54,764 nt of DNA from Planctomycetota bacterium (lineage in GTDB: Bacteria > Planctomycetota > Planctomycetia > Gemmatales > Gemmataceae): positions 1 through 54,764 of the forward strand of contig VGYC01000023.1 in the NCBI GenBank assembly GCA_016873095.1. Reading direction: 5' to 3'. The notes below the pieces were generated by a model. It did not search any database. It saw nothing but the letters and a program-made list of their open reading frames with translations, and was not told the origin of the DNA. The position numbers and the translations under genes are program-made. Positions 24,979 through 34,414 of the stretch are shown piece by piece. The stretch's first letter is position 1. Every line of letters begins with the position of its first letter.

Positions 24979-26958
24979 CTATTTCCCGTCCAGCCCGAGC
25001 AGCTTCATCTTGCGGTACAGGTTGGGGCGATGCAGTCCGAGGATGCGGGCGGCTTCGCCCATGTTCCCGCTGGTGCGCTGGATGGCATGCTGGATGTGGT
25101 CGCGCTGGAAGGCGTCCGTCGCTTCCGAAAGCGGCAATTCCGCGTAACGGTTGGCCCCCTCCGCAGCGGGACGGATGATGAAGGCGAGGTCTTCCGCCTC
25201 AATCTTTTCATTGGGACAGAGATGGGCGATGCGCTCGAGCATGTTGCGCAGCTCTCGGACGTTGCCGGGCCATTCATGCTGCTGCAAGCGCTTGCGTGCC
25301 TCAGCCGTCATCTTCAAAGTCTTGCGACCCGCTTCCCGGCAAAACTGCTGCAAGAAATGCTCGGCCAGCACCAGCACATCGTCGCGCCGCTCACGCAGCG
25401 GCGGCAGATCGACGGTCACCACCGTGAGACGATAGAACAGGTCTTCGCGGAACTTGCCGGCGCGGACATGTTCAGCCAGATGTCGATTGGTGGCCGCCAC
25501 GATCCGCGTGTTGACCGGGATGGGCACGGTCCCGCCCACGCGGTAGACGGCCTTCTCTTCCAGCACGCGCAACAGCTTCGCCTGCCCGCCGGGGCTGAGG
25601 TCGCCAACCTCGTCGAGAAACAGCGTGCCGCCGTTGGCCGCCTCGAACTTGCCGGCGCGAGTGCTGTGCGCGTCGGTGAAGGCGCCTTTCTCGTGGCCGA
25701 ACAGCTCGCTTTCCAGCAATGTTTCGGCAATCGCGGCGCAGTTGACAGGAATGAACGGCTGCGATTGCCTGGGGCCGCTGTAATGCACGGCGCGAGCGAC
25801 GACTTCCTTGCCGGTGCCGCTTTCGCCGAGGACCAGCACCGGCAGATCGGTCCGCGAGACGCGCTCGATCGTGCTGCGCAGCGCCTGGATGGCCGGGCTC
25901 TCGCCGACGATGCGGGCCGCAAGCCGCGCCTGGCCTTCCAGTTCGGTGTGGCTGCGGACCAACGCTTCATGCTCGCGGACAGTCTGTAGCGCTGTCGTCG
26001 CTTGTCCGGCCAGGATCGATAGCGTCTCACGGTCGCGCGGCGTGAAGGTGCCCGCCTTGTTCATCACTTCCAGCGCGCCCAGTCGGCCACCTGCGGCGTC
26101 GGTTAGCGGCACGCACAGCAGGTTCTTGGTCTTGAAACCGGATGCCTTGTCGATGGCCGGGTTCCAGCTCGGGTCGGCTTGCACATTGTCTACCTGGACG
26201 GGCTGACCTTCGCGGATCACTTGCCCCACGATACCAGTGTCCTCCGCGATGCGCAGCTCGCCGTTGGGCAACCCCAGCGCCGGACGGCCGACAAGCTCCT
26301 TGCGATCCTTGTCCCACAGGAAGATGCTGGCCCGCTCGCAACCGAGCAATGCGGCTGCTTGCCTGGCGATGTGCTCCAGCAGGGGCACGGTCTCGCGCTC
26401 CTGCGCAAGCTGGCGAGAGATCGCGACGAGGGCTTCGAGCCGTTTTTGGTTGTCGCAGGTCTCCGTCCAGGCAGCACTACGCTCCATTACCAGGCCCAGA
26501 TAATGCCCGGCGGCGACGGCGTATTCCAGTTCCAGTTTTTCGAAGTCCTCGCGCGGCCGTGTCGCCAGCAATACGCGATTGGGTCGATCCGTGTAACTGA
26601 GGCACGCCGCCAGATACGCCGGCTGCTCGCGCTCGGGGCCAACGGCAACACCAGCCTCGCGATCGAGCACATCACTCAACAGCTGGGCCGGCAAGTTGCC
26701 GAATTTCTTGGCGCCGCGTCGCAAGAATTGCCAGCGCACTTGCCAGGCGGGAGTGGCCTCGACGATGGCCGCTCCATCGGCACGCAACGCCGAGCCGACT
26801 TCCTCCAGCATCAGGTCCGGCAGATTGTCGCTGCCCTGCTTGTTCAAGGCCAGCTCCAGCAGCCGTTGCAACAAGCGCAACCCCTGCGTGTCGGCCGATT
26901 CCGCATCAGTCTGCAGGAGTGGACAATCGGCCGCTCGCAACCAGTGTGTCGTGGCCAT
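24979..26958 (-). CDS. sigma54-dependent transcription activator: GAF, AAA+, Fis HTH
   Basis: 659 residues. The N-terminal half holds GAF-like sensing ([40 protein letters not shown]), with possibly an FHA-less leader. The AAA+ domain has Walker [24 protein letters not shown], Walker [40 protein letters not shown] and [13 protein letters not shown] Fis-type HTH ends the chain ([21 protein letters not shown]). The GAFTGA loop reads GAFTDA; in NorR a Gly-to-Asp change at this site keeps activity and escapes control, so function is likely. ATG 26958 is chosen; a GTG 30 bases upstream is possible. The target is unknown. Confidence 0.88.
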   Translation of the reverse strand: MATTHWLRAADCPLLQTDAESADTQGLRLLQRLLELALNKQGSDNLPDLMLEEVGSALRADGAAIVEATPAWQVRWQFLRRGAKKFGNLPAQLLSDVLDREAGVAVGPEREQPAYLAACLSYTDRPNRVLLATRPREDFEKLELEYAVAAGHYLGLVMERSAAWTETCDNQKRLEALVAISRQLAQERETVPLLEHIARQAAALLGCERASIFLWDKDRKELVGRPALGLPNGELRIAEDTGIVGQVIREGQPVQVDNVQADPSWNPAIDKASGFKTKNLLCVPLTDAAGGRLGALEVMNKAGTFTPRDRETLSILAGQATTALQTVREHEALVRSHTELEGQARLAARIVGESPAIQALRSTIERVSRTDLPVLVLGESGTGKEVVARAVHYSGPRQSQPFIPVNCAAIAETLLESELFGHEKGAFTDAHSTRAGKFEAANGGTLFLDEVGDLSPGGQAKLLRVLEEKAVYRVGGTVPIPVNTRIVAATNRHLAEHVRAGKFREDLFYRLTVVTVDLPPLRERRDDVLVLAEHFLQQFCREAGRKTLKMTAEARKRLQQHEWPGNVRELRNMLERIAHLCPNEKIEAEDLAFIIRPAAEGANRYAELPLSEATDAFQRDHIQHAIQRTSGNMGEAARILGLHRPNLYRKMKLLGLDGK

Positions 26959-27316
26959 GAGAGAAGCCCATCGTGTCGGCGCTGGCACAGGATGCTATTA
27001 TGATACGAATTGCTCGACCTGTCACGATTGCAGGCGTGCGCCAGTATCAGAATGGCCGGCAAGGTCCTGGTACCGTGACTCGGTGGATCCTTCCTCGGCC
27101 AGCCAATTTGCCCCATGTGGCCAAATGCGGCCAACCAACAGTCGCCGTAACTCGCGACAACGCGGTTCTTTACGATTGCGAAAACAGGGGCTCGGCCAAG
27201 TTGTGCGTGTACCACGCCCTGCGTTCAGCTGGGCTCGCATAGTGCACATTCCACATGGCGCCACCCCAAAACGCTACAATTCCCTCAGGTAGCAATCTCT
27301 CGCCGGAGTGGGTCGC
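26959..27316. other. intergenic region between divergent bEBP and der genes
   Basis: I see no convincing gene here. A TACAAT at 27275-27280, 37 bases before the der start, could be a -10 box, but no -35 stands at the right distance. A TGGCAC near 26993 has the wrong spacing to the following GC for a sigma54 promoter. Confidence 0.5.
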
Positions 27317-28708
27317 ATGCCGTTGCCGCAGGTTGTCATCGTGGGCCGGCCGAACGTGGGAAAGTCGTCCCTGTTCAACTGGCTGGCGGGACGTCGGATC
27401 GCCATTGTCGATCCGACGGCGGGAGTGACGCGCGACCGGCTCACTGCCCCCATCCAGGCCGGCGACCGTTTCTTCGAGTTGACCGATACCGGCGGCATCG
27501 GCATCGAGGACCAGGACAACCTTACCGAGCACATCGAAAGGCAAATCCAAGCGGCCCTCGATCGCGCCGATCTCGTGCTCTTCGTCGTCGATGCCCGCTC
27601 CGGCCTGGCGCCGCTCGACGAGGAGGTCGTCCGACGATTGCGCAGCGTGTCCGTGCCGGTCCTGTGCGTGGCCAACAAGTGTGACTCGGTGGAGATGGAG
27701 CCGCAGGCGCTCGAGTTTCATCGCTTCGGCCTGGAAAAGCTCATCCCGGTGAGCGCCCTGCAAAACCGCGGCAAAGCGGCCCTGCTCGACGAGATCCTCA
27801 AAAGATTGCCGAAAAGCGATGGCCAGCCGCAGCCCGAGGTTGAGCTCAAGCTTGCCATCGTCGGCCGGCGCAACACCGGCAAGAGCACGTTCATCAACAG
27901 CCTCGCCCAGGCGGAGCGCGTCATCGTCAGCGAGGTCGCCGGCACCACCCGCGACAGCATCGATGTCCGCATTGAGCAGGACGGCAAGACCATCGTCGCC
28001 ATCGACACCGCAGGCGTCCGCAAGAAGAAGAGTGTCCGGTCCGACATCGAGTTCTACAGCGTGTCGCGTGCCGAACGCTCCATCCGTCGAGCTGACGTCG
28101 TGTTGCTCTTTCACGACTCGAAGAAGAGCATCAGCCAGGTGGACAAGCAACTCGCCGGTTACGTGCTGGAGAATCACAAGCCGGCCATCTTCGTCGTCAA
28201 CAAGTGGGATCTGCTGAAGAAACAGCTCAAGACCGGCGAATTCGCCGACTATCTGCGCAAGGTTTTCCCGAGCCTCGATTACGTGCCGATCGCGTTCATC
28301 ACGGCCAAGGACGGCAAGAACGTGCAAGCGGTGGTGAACCTCGCGCAGAACCTGCACAAGCAGGCCAGCGCTCGTGTTGGCACCGGCGATCTCAACCGCG
28401 TGGTGAAGCAGGCGCTCGCCAACCAGTCGCCGCCATTGCGGCAGAACCGTCAGCCGAAGGTGTTTTACACGACGCAGGTATCCGCCAACCCGCCGACCAT
28501 CGTGCTCTTCACCAACGGCCCGAAGCTATTCGACCCACCGTACCTGCGCTACCTGGAAAAAACCTTCCGCGATCAGTTGCCCTTCCGCGAAGTGCCGATC
28601 AAGATGTACCTGCGCCATAAGGGACACACGGAAACGGCGGCGACGACTGCCGCCGCGAAACGGCCTCGCGCGAGAAAGAAGAAGGAGCCGGAACTCTGGA
28701 ACGATTGA
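27317..28708 (+). CDS. der: ribosome-assembly GTPase Der (EngA)
   Basis: 463 residues with two GTPase domains and a C-terminal KH-like domain. Domain 1: GRPNVGKSSLF, DPTAGVTRDR, DTGGI, NKCD. Domain 2: GRRNTGKSTFIN, GTTRDS, DTAGVRKK, NKWD. It assists 50S subunit assembly. The start ATG 27317 follows GGAG by nine bases; an in-frame GTG nine bases earlier is less likely. The C-terminal tail is Ala/Lys-rich (RARKKKEPELWND). Stands alone. Confidence 0.95.
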   Translation: MPLPQVVIVGRPNVGKSSLFNWLAGRRIAIVDPTAGVTRDRLTAPIQAGDRFFELTDTGGIGIEDQDNLTEHIERQIQAALDRADLVLFVVDARSGLAPLDEEVVRRLRSVSVPVLCVANKCDSVEMEPQALEFHRFGLEKLIPVSALQNRGKAALLDEILKRLPKSDGQPQPEVELKLAIVGRRNTGKSTFINSLAQAERVIVSEVAGTTRDSIDVRIEQDGKTIVAIDTAGVRKKKSVRSDIEFYSVSRAERSIRRADVVLLFHDSKKSISQVDKQLAGYVLENHKPAIFVVNKWDLLKKQLKTGEFADYLRKVFPSLDYVPIAFITAKDGKNVQAVVNLAQNLHKQASARVGTGDLNRVVKQALANQSPPLRQNRQPKVFYTTQVSANPPTIVLFTNGPKLFDPPYLRYLEKTFRDQLPFREVPIKMYLRHKGHTETAATTAAAKRPRARKKKEPELWND

Positions 28709-28709
28709 C

Positions 28710-28797
28710 GTGGCGACAAGCTGCCAGCTTGTCAGCCTGGCAGGTGCGTCACGCCAACTGCGGGTATGAGCTCGCAAGCTGGCAGCTTGCGGCTACG
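28710..28797 (+). repeat. two-hairpin dispersed repeat, copy 2
   Basis: GTGGCGACAAGCTGCCAGCT begins the unit, and CGCAAGCTGGCAGCTTGCG followed by GGCTACG ends it, with a 30-base central linker unlike copy 1. It lies right behind the der stop, so it may serve as a transcript-end structure. Confidence 0.8.
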
Positions 28798-28812
28798 AAC
28801 TGAGGTTCGACA

Positions 28813-29286
28813 ATGAAGAAGAAATGCATGACTAGGCTTGGCATTCTGCTAGCCTTCAGCGCCGGCCTGATTCCCGCCCTGGTCCGCGGCGGCGATTCTT
28901 CCTTCAAGACGCAGGATTACAATGGCAAGGTGATCCCGCTCGCGGTCGCTCTGGAGAAGTTCAAGACCAAGCTCGATCCGGATGCTGCCCCGCATGCGCT
29001 GGCGCTGGTCACCGAGGACGACAAGATCTATCCGCTCATCAAGGACGCCGGCTCGCGGATGTTCTTCAAGGACAAGATTTTGCTGAATCGGCCGATGCGG
29101 CTCACCGGGCGGTTCGTTCCCGGCTCGCAGCTCCTGCAGGTCGTCAACGTGCACAGCTATCGCAAGGGGCAGCTCCACGAGGTCTATTACTGGTGCGACA
29201 TCTGCACGATCCGGGCTTCCGAGGGAGGCCCGTGCGGCTGCTGTGGAGCGCCGCTGGAGCTGCGCGAGGTTCCTGTGAAAAAATGA
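28813..29286 (+). CDS. small exported protein with C-terminal Cys clusters
   Basis: 157 residues, no named family. A signal peptide (about 1-26, LGILLAFSAGLIPALVRG) precedes an all-soluble domain. Near the end CDIC and CGCC form two cysteine pairs in WCDICTIRASEGGPCGCCG, a likely metal (zinc) site or disulfides. The start follows GAGG by seven bases. It sits between der and gcvT with no clear link to either. The block NRPMRLTGRF resembles other planctomycete exported proteins of similar size. Confidence 0.7.
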   Translation: MKKKCMTRLGILLAFSAGLIPALVRGGDSSFKTQDYNGKVIPLAVALEKFKTKLDPDAAPHALALVTEDDKIYPLIKDAGSRMFFKDKILLNRPMRLTGRFVPGSQLLQVVNVHSYRKGQLHEVYYWCDICTIRASEGGPCGCCGAPLELREVPVKK

Positions 29287-29360
29287 AGATCGTCGATCTG
29301 GATTGCAAATTGACCATTGACCATTGACAATTGCAAATCTTGAATTGAATTGGAAGAACG

Positions 29361-30437
29361 ATGGCGCTACGAACGGTTCTCCATGACTGGCATGTCGCGC
29401 ATGGGGCGCGGATGGTCGATTTCGCCGGCTGGGACATGCCGGTGCAGTACACCAGCATCGTCGAGGAACACACGGCCGTGCGCAGCGCCGCCGGCCTCTT
29501 CGACATCAGCCACATGGGCCGGCTCTCCTTCGGCGGCGACGGCGCCCTACCGCTCATCCAGCGCATCTTCACCAATAACGCCGCGACCATGAAGGACATG
29601 CAGGTCCGCTACGGCCTCGTCTGCAACGACCAGGGCGGCATCCGCGATGATGTCCTCGTCTATCGCTGGCCTTACGGCTGGGCCATGGTCGTCAATGCTT
29701 CCAACCGGGAAAAGATCGTCGCCTGGATCAACGAGTCGAAAGCCAGCTTCGACGTTCAGATGCAGGACCAGACGCTGGAAACCTGCATGGTCGCCGTGCA
29801 AGGGCCAAAGGCGATCGAACTGTGTCGTGGCATCACGGAGGCGGACGCTGGCGATCTCGGCTACTATTTCGCCACGCCGAGCCGGTATCGCGGGCAGCCG
29901 TGCGTCGTCAGCCGGACGGGTTACACCGGCGAGGATGGCCTGGAGATCATGGTTGGCAACACTCTCGGCGTCGCACTCTGGGAAGAGCTGATCGCCCGCG
30001 GCATCAAACCGTGCGGCCTGGGCGCCCGCGACACGCTGCGCCTCGAAGCCGCCATGCCGCTCTATGGCCACGAGCTCAGCGAGGAGATCGATCCATTCCA
30101 GGCGGGGCTGGCCTGGGCCGTGAAGCTCGACAAGGGAGAGTTCCGTGGCCGGGACGCCCTCCGCAAGCTGCGCGACGATCCGACTCGAAGACAGCGCGTC
30201 GGCCTGGCATTGCAAGGTAAGCGCATCGCCCGCGAAGGCGCAAAGGTGCTCGCCGACGGCAAGGAGATCGGCATCGTCTCGAGCGGCACCTTCGGGCCCA
30301 CGCTCAACAAGAGCATCGCCATGGCCTACGTCGATCCGAATCATCGCGCCGTCGGCAGCGAATGCGTCATCGATATCCGCGGCAAGCAAGAAGCGGCCAA
30401 AGTCGTGGCGCTGCCGTTTTACAAGCGGGAATCGTGA
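29361..30437 (+). CDS. gcvT: aminomethyltransferase, glycine-cleavage T protein
   Basis: 358 residues. It transfers the methylene group from the H-protein-bound aminomethyl arm to tetrahydrofolate and releases ammonia. Marks: [59 protein letters not shown] and [16 protein letters not shown]. Length is normal. ATG 29361 is preceded by GGAAG at about five bases. No gcvH or gcvP follows, so the other subunits are elsewhere. Confidence 0.93.
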   Translation: MALRTVLHDWHVAHGARMVDFAGWDMPVQYTSIVEEHTAVRSAAGLFDISHMGRLSFGGDGALPLIQRIFTNNAATMKDMQVRYGLVCNDQGGIRDDVLVYRWPYGWAMVVNASNREKIVAWINESKASFDVQMQDQTLETCMVAVQGPKAIELCRGITEADAGDLGYYFATPSRYRGQPCVVSRTGYTGEDGLEIMVGNTLGVALWEELIARGIKPCGLGARDTLRLEAAMPLYGHELSEEIDPFQAGLAWAVKLDKGEFRGRDALRKLRDDPTRRQRVGLALQGKRIAREGAKVLADGKEIGIVSSGTFGPTLNKSIAMAYVDPNHRAVGSECVIDIRGKQEAAKVVALPFYKRES

Positions 30438-30464
30438 GATACATAGGTTCTGCGAGACTGCAAG

Positions 30465-31319
30465 ATGTCTGGTCCGGATAAATCTGTTGCCCCTGCAGGC
30501 TTTGTCGCCTTTGATGCCATGAAGCAAATCTCAGAAGGACAGACGAGCAACACTGTTCGATCGCTTCTTGGAGAACCCGCTCTCGTGCTGGACGAAGACG
30601 GCTTAAATCGGTCAGGCGACGCGCGTTGGGTATACGGGCATCATCGGCGCGGTAAGCTTATCCTAACGCGGCTACTTGTGACGATCCTGGAATTCAAGAA
30701 TGAGCGCTTGATCGGTATCCAGAGGCTGGATTCTGGAAGGCCGCTAGACACGCCGATCTCGTCATTGTTTCCTGAACCAACGCACAAGACCCTTCCTGTG
30801 GTGCAGATGGACCTCGCCGGCTTGCTGGCAAGAATCGAGAACTTGAGAGTCGTTGGACGACCCCCAACTCCGATTTCCGATGATGAAATCAAGTTCGCCG
30901 AAAAGAACCTTGGAACGCACTTTCCATCGGGCTATCAACAGTACATCACGACGCTGGGCGAGGGAGTGCTGGGCGGAGCATTCGTGCGAATTTACCCTCC
31001 GCGCAAGGTCGTAGAGGAGCTGGCACAATGGCGCGAACGGATCGAAGAATACTGGTTCTGGAAAACCGAAGATGATGACTTCTCGAAGTCCAAGGCGCTC
31101 GAGTGTATTGTGTTGGGGGACACGCTACAAGGCGACGAAGTCATCTTCCATCCCTCGAATCCGGAACGCTTATTCGTATTGCCGCGACACGATGATGCTG
31201 CGTACTGGACCGACGGGTTCTTCGAAACGCTGGAATGGCTCTGTGCAAGCGGCGTGCTGACCGGCCCGTTCGAGGAGCGCGACTTTGAGCCTATCCAAGA
31301 CTCCGATGAGTTGACCTGA
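30465..31319 (+). CDS. SUKH (SMI1/KNR4) family protein with BamE-like N-terminal part
   Basis: 284 residues. Residues about 20-90 (ISEGQTSNTVRSLLGEPALV, DARWVYGH, ILEFKNERLIGIQ) follow the SmpA/BamE pattern 'G-x-T-x-x-x-V-x-x-L-LGxP ... W-x-Y ... F-x-x-x-x-L'. Residues about 135-270 are a SUKH domain: ISDDEIKFAEKNLGTHFPSGY, YITTLGEGVLGG and GDEVIFHP. SUKH proteins are often immunity proteins against contact or polymorphic toxins; none is seen nearby. No signal peptide. The composition is less GC-rich than its neighbours, which would fit acquisition, but I could not calculate it. Confidence 0.7.
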   Translation: MSGPDKSVAPAGFVAFDAMKQISEGQTSNTVRSLLGEPALVLDEDGLNRSGDARWVYGHHRRGKLILTRLLVTILEFKNERLIGIQRLDSGRPLDTPISSLFPEPTHKTLPVVQMDLAGLLARIENLRVVGRPPTPISDDEIKFAEKNLGTHFPSGYQQYITTLGEGVLGGAFVRIYPPRKVVEELAQWRERIEEYWFWKTEDDDFSKSKALECIVLGDTLQGDEVIFHPSNPERLFVLPRHDDAAYWTDGFFETLEWLCASGVLTGPFEERDFEPIQDSDELT

Positions 31320-31524
31320 GCAAGTATGCGGATGTCTTACTGAGCGGCGATGGATGTGTCGCCTTCACACATAGACGACTTGCACGCGCGTGCCGGCAAT
31401 GCCTGGTCTGCCGCACACACTCCTGGCTTGGCCACGATCCTTTCCGGATGAGTTTGGCCTCTTGCCTCGACCGATACAATGTCCTCGCATGCTGTGATCG
31501 TCCCCGAGGCTTACGGGCCCCTCC

Positions 31525-32448
31525 GTGAATTTCATCGATCTGGAGAATATCAGCCGCTGGTATGGCAAGCATCAGGCGTTGCGCGACGTGACGTTACGGT
31601 TGGAGCATGGCCGCATCGGCTTGCTGGGACCGAACGGGGCAGGAAAATCGACGCTGCTCAAGATCCTGCTGGGCCTGCTGCCGCCGTCGTCCGGCGTTGG
31701 CCGGGTGCTGGGGCACGATGTCCATCGTGATGGCACCGAGTTGCGCCGCGTCATCGGTTACATGCCGGAAGCGGATGCTCTGGTTCCGGGCCTGGCCGGG
31801 GCAAGCTACGTTGCCCTTGCGGGCCAGCTCTACGGCATGCCGCGCAAGCAAGCCCTTCGCCGGGCTCATGAAGTCCTCACCTATCTTGACCTGGAAGATG
31901 CCCGCTATCGCAAGCTGGAAGAGTACTCCACCGGCATGAAGCAGCGCCTCAAGCTGGCCCAGGCGCTGGTGCACGATCCGCCGGTGCTGTTGCTCGACGA
32001 GCCGACGAGCGGCATGGACCCGGCTGGCCGCGAGGGCATGCTGAATCTTCTTCTGAGTCTGGGGCGCGACCACGGCAAGGCGATCCTCCTGTCGACGCAT
32101 CTTCTGGGGGACATCGAAAAGGTTTGCGAGGGCGTGGTGATCCTGCATGAGGGTCGGGTGCTCTGCCATGGCAAGGTGGCCGAGCTTTGCCAGCGCCGGC
32201 AGGATCGCTTTCGCTTGCAGATTCAGGGCCCGCCCGGGCCGTTTCTCGAAGACCTGCGTCTTGAAGGCGTGCGCGTGGTCCACGACAATGGCAGGGGCGA
32301 TCTGCGCGTCGCCGTGCCCGATGGCTGGGTTACGCGGGCGTTCTTCGTCCTGGCGGATAACCACGGCGTGCTCATTCGCGGTTTGCAGAGCGATGACGAG
32401 GATCTCGAAGAGCTGTTTCATCGAGTTGTCGGTGAGAAAGCCGGGTAG
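31525..32448 (+). CDS. ABC transporter ATP-binding protein
   Basis: 307 residues. Walker A GPNGAGKSTLLK, Q-loop YMPEADAL, signature STGMKQRLKLAQAL, Walker B VLLLDEPTSGMDP and H-loop STHLLGDIE are all present, so it is a working ATPase of the ABC-2/CcmA type. The last 80 residues form the usual regulatory tail. GTG 31525 is the start. No permease gene is adjacent, so its partner must be elsewhere. The TACAAT at 31475-31480 may be its -10 box. Confidence 0.88.
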   Translation: MNFIDLENISRWYGKHQALRDVTLRLEHGRIGLLGPNGAGKSTLLKILLGLLPPSSGVGRVLGHDVHRDGTELRRVIGYMPEADALVPGLAGASYVALAGQLYGMPRKQALRRAHEVLTYLDLEDARYRKLEEYSTGMKQRLKLAQALVHDPPVLLLDEPTSGMDPAGREGMLNLLLSLGRDHGKAILLSTHLLGDIEKVCEGVVILHEGRVLCHGKVAELCQRRQDRFRLQIQGPPGPFLEDLRLEGVRVVHDNGRGDLRVAVPDGWVTRAFFVLADNHGVLIRGLQSDDEDLEELFHRVVGEKAG

Positions 32449-32503
32449 CGATTCAAGCAGTTTACGATTGACAAATGCCAAAAGGCAAACTGGCGGAGTG
32501 GGT

Positions 32504-34390
32504 ATGAGACGAGGAATTGCGTTCGCTTGTGCGTTGATCGTGGTGCTGGGGACGGGGGCCTTCGCGCTCGGGCAGGACAAGGCAGGTTTTTCGGTTCGCG
32601 AGCACTATATTCGCCAGGACCACAAGATCGCGATGCGTGACGGCACGCGGCTGTACACCGTGGTCTATTCGCCGCGCAATCGCTCGCACCGCTATCCAAT
32701 CCTGATGATGCGCACACCTTACGGGGTCGGGCCATATGATCAGGGCAGCTATCGCGACAAGCTCGGGCCAAACGCGCACTTCGCCAGAGAGGGCTACATC
32801 TTCGTCTACCAGGATGTCCGCGGCCGTTACATGTCCGAAGGTGAGTTCGAGAACATGCGGCCGCATCGCACCAGGCGCACCAGTGGCAACGACATTGACG
32901 AGAGCACCGACACCTACGATTCCATCGACTGGCTGGTCCGCCATGTCGGCAACAACAATGGCAGGGTAGGGCTGTGGGGCATCTCTTACCCTGGCTTTTA
33001 TGCATCGGCCGGCATGATCAACGCGCATCCGGCCCTGAAGGCCGTCTCGCCGCAGGCCCCGATCGCCGACTGGTATTTCGACGACTTCTTTCATCACGGG
33101 GCATTCTTCCTGCCGCACGCGTTCAACTTCTTCGCGTCGTTCGGCCAGCCACGGCCGGAGCCGACCACCAAGGGCAACCCCGGCTTCAAGCACGGCACGC
33201 CGGACGGCTACCAGTTCTTCCTCGACATGGGCTCGCTCAAGAACGTCAAGGAACGCTTCTACAAGAATCGCGTCGCCTTCTGGAACGAGTTTGTCGCGCA
33301 TCCGACCTACGACAAGTTCTGGAAGGAACGCAACATCCTGCCGCATCTCAACAACGTCGCCCCGGCGGTGATGACCGTCGGCGGCTGGTTCGATGCCGAG
33401 GACCTGTACGGCCCGCTCAAGACCTATCAAGCCATCGAAAAGCAGAATCCCGGTATCCACAACATGCTCGTCATGGGGCCGTGGGCACACGGCGGCTGGG
33501 CCCGCGGCGACGGCAGCCGGCTGGGAAACATTCACTTCGGCGCCAGCACCTCGGAGTTTTTCCAGAAAAACATCGAGCTGCCGTTCTTCAACCATCATCT
33601 CAAGGGCGGCGACGCGCCCGAACTGCCCGAGGCGTACGTCTTCCAGACGGGCGTCAATCGCTGGCGGAAGTTCGACACCTGGCCGCCCTGCAATCTCCAC
33701 AAGGGCACGCTGTATGTCCGCGCCAGGAACACCCTGTCATTCCATCCGCCGGAGGACGAACAAGGTTACGACGAGTATCCGAGCGACCCGCGCCGGCCTG
33801 TCCCCTTCACGGATCTGACCACGATTGGCATGCATTACGACTACATGACCGACGACCAGCGCTTCGCTTCGCGCCGCCCGGATGTGGTTGTCTATCAGAC
33901 GCCGGTCTTGAAGAAGGATGTCACGCTGGCCGGGCCGCTTCGAGCCAACCTGTTCGTCTCGACCTCCGGGACGGATTCCGACTGGATCGTGAAGGTGATC
34001 GACGTGTTTCCGGGCGAGACCGCGGATCCGCCGGGCGCGGCGCCGACGCGGCGGCTGGGCGGCTATCAGATGCACGTCCGCAGCGAGGTCTTCCGCGGTC
34101 GGTATCGGAACAGCTACAGCAAGCCGGAACCCTTTGTCGCCGACCAGCCGACCAAGGTTTCCTTCGAGTTGCAAGACGTGCTGCACACCTTCAAGAAGGG
34201 CCACCGCATCCTCGTGCAGATCCACAGCACCTGGTTCCCGCTCGTGGACCGCAACCCGCAGAAATACGTTCCCAACATCTTTCTCGCCGAGGAATCGGAC
34301 TTCATCCGCGCCACGCAGCGCGTCTATCGAAGCCAGCGCTACCCGACATCACTGGAAGTGAGCATCTTGCCGGAGCGCGACGAACCGTGA
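32504..34390 (+). CDS. exported CocE/NonD-family serine hydrolase
   Basis: 628 residues with an N-terminal signal peptide (about 1-23). The CocE fold is recognisable: MRTPYGVGPYD, QDVRGRYMSEGEF, DTYDSIDWLV, nucleophile elbow GISYPG, GGWFDAED with the acid and GPWAHGGW with the histidine. The C-terminal jelly-roll part shows VSTSGTDSDWIVKVIDVFPG and GHRILVQIHSTWFP. Relatives hydrolyse esters or amides of acyl amino acids (cocaine esterase, glutaryl-7-ACA acylase). ATG 32504 follows GGAG by six bases; upstream in-frame codons overlap the ABC gene. Confidence 0.88.
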   Translation: MRRGIAFACALIVVLGTGAFALGQDKAGFSVREHYIRQDHKIAMRDGTRLYTVVYSPRNRSHRYPILMMRTPYGVGPYDQGSYRDKLGPNAHFAREGYIFVYQDVRGRYMSEGEFENMRPHRTRRTSGNDIDESTDTYDSIDWLVRHVGNNNGRVGLWGISYPGFYASAGMINAHPALKAVSPQAPIADWYFDDFFHHGAFFLPHAFNFFASFGQPRPEPTTKGNPGFKHGTPDGYQFFLDMGSLKNVKERFYKNRVAFWNEFVAHPTYDKFWKERNILPHLNNVAPAVMTVGGWFDAEDLYGPLKTYQAIEKQNPGIHNMLVMGPWAHGGWARGDGSRLGNIHFGASTSEFFQKNIELPFFNHHLKGGDAPELPEAYVFQTGVNRWRKFDTWPPCNLHKGTLYVRARNTLSFHPPEDEQGYDEYPSDPRRPVPFTDLTTIGMHYDYMTDDQRFASRRPDVVVYQTPVLKKDVTLAGPLRANLFVSTSGTDSDWIVKVIDVFPGETADPPGAAPTRRLGGYQMHVRSEVFRGRYRNSYSKPEPFVADQPTKVSFELQDVLHTFKKGHRILVQIHSTWFPLVDRNPQKYVPNIFLAEESDFIRATQRVYRSQRYPTSLEVSILPERDEP

Positions 34391-34414
34391 CGCGCGGCGT
34401 GTCGAGGCATCCCG

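Noticed and set aside
26993-27010. sigma54 promoter (TGGCAC...GC)
   Set aside because: Only eight bases between GG and GC; ten are needed.
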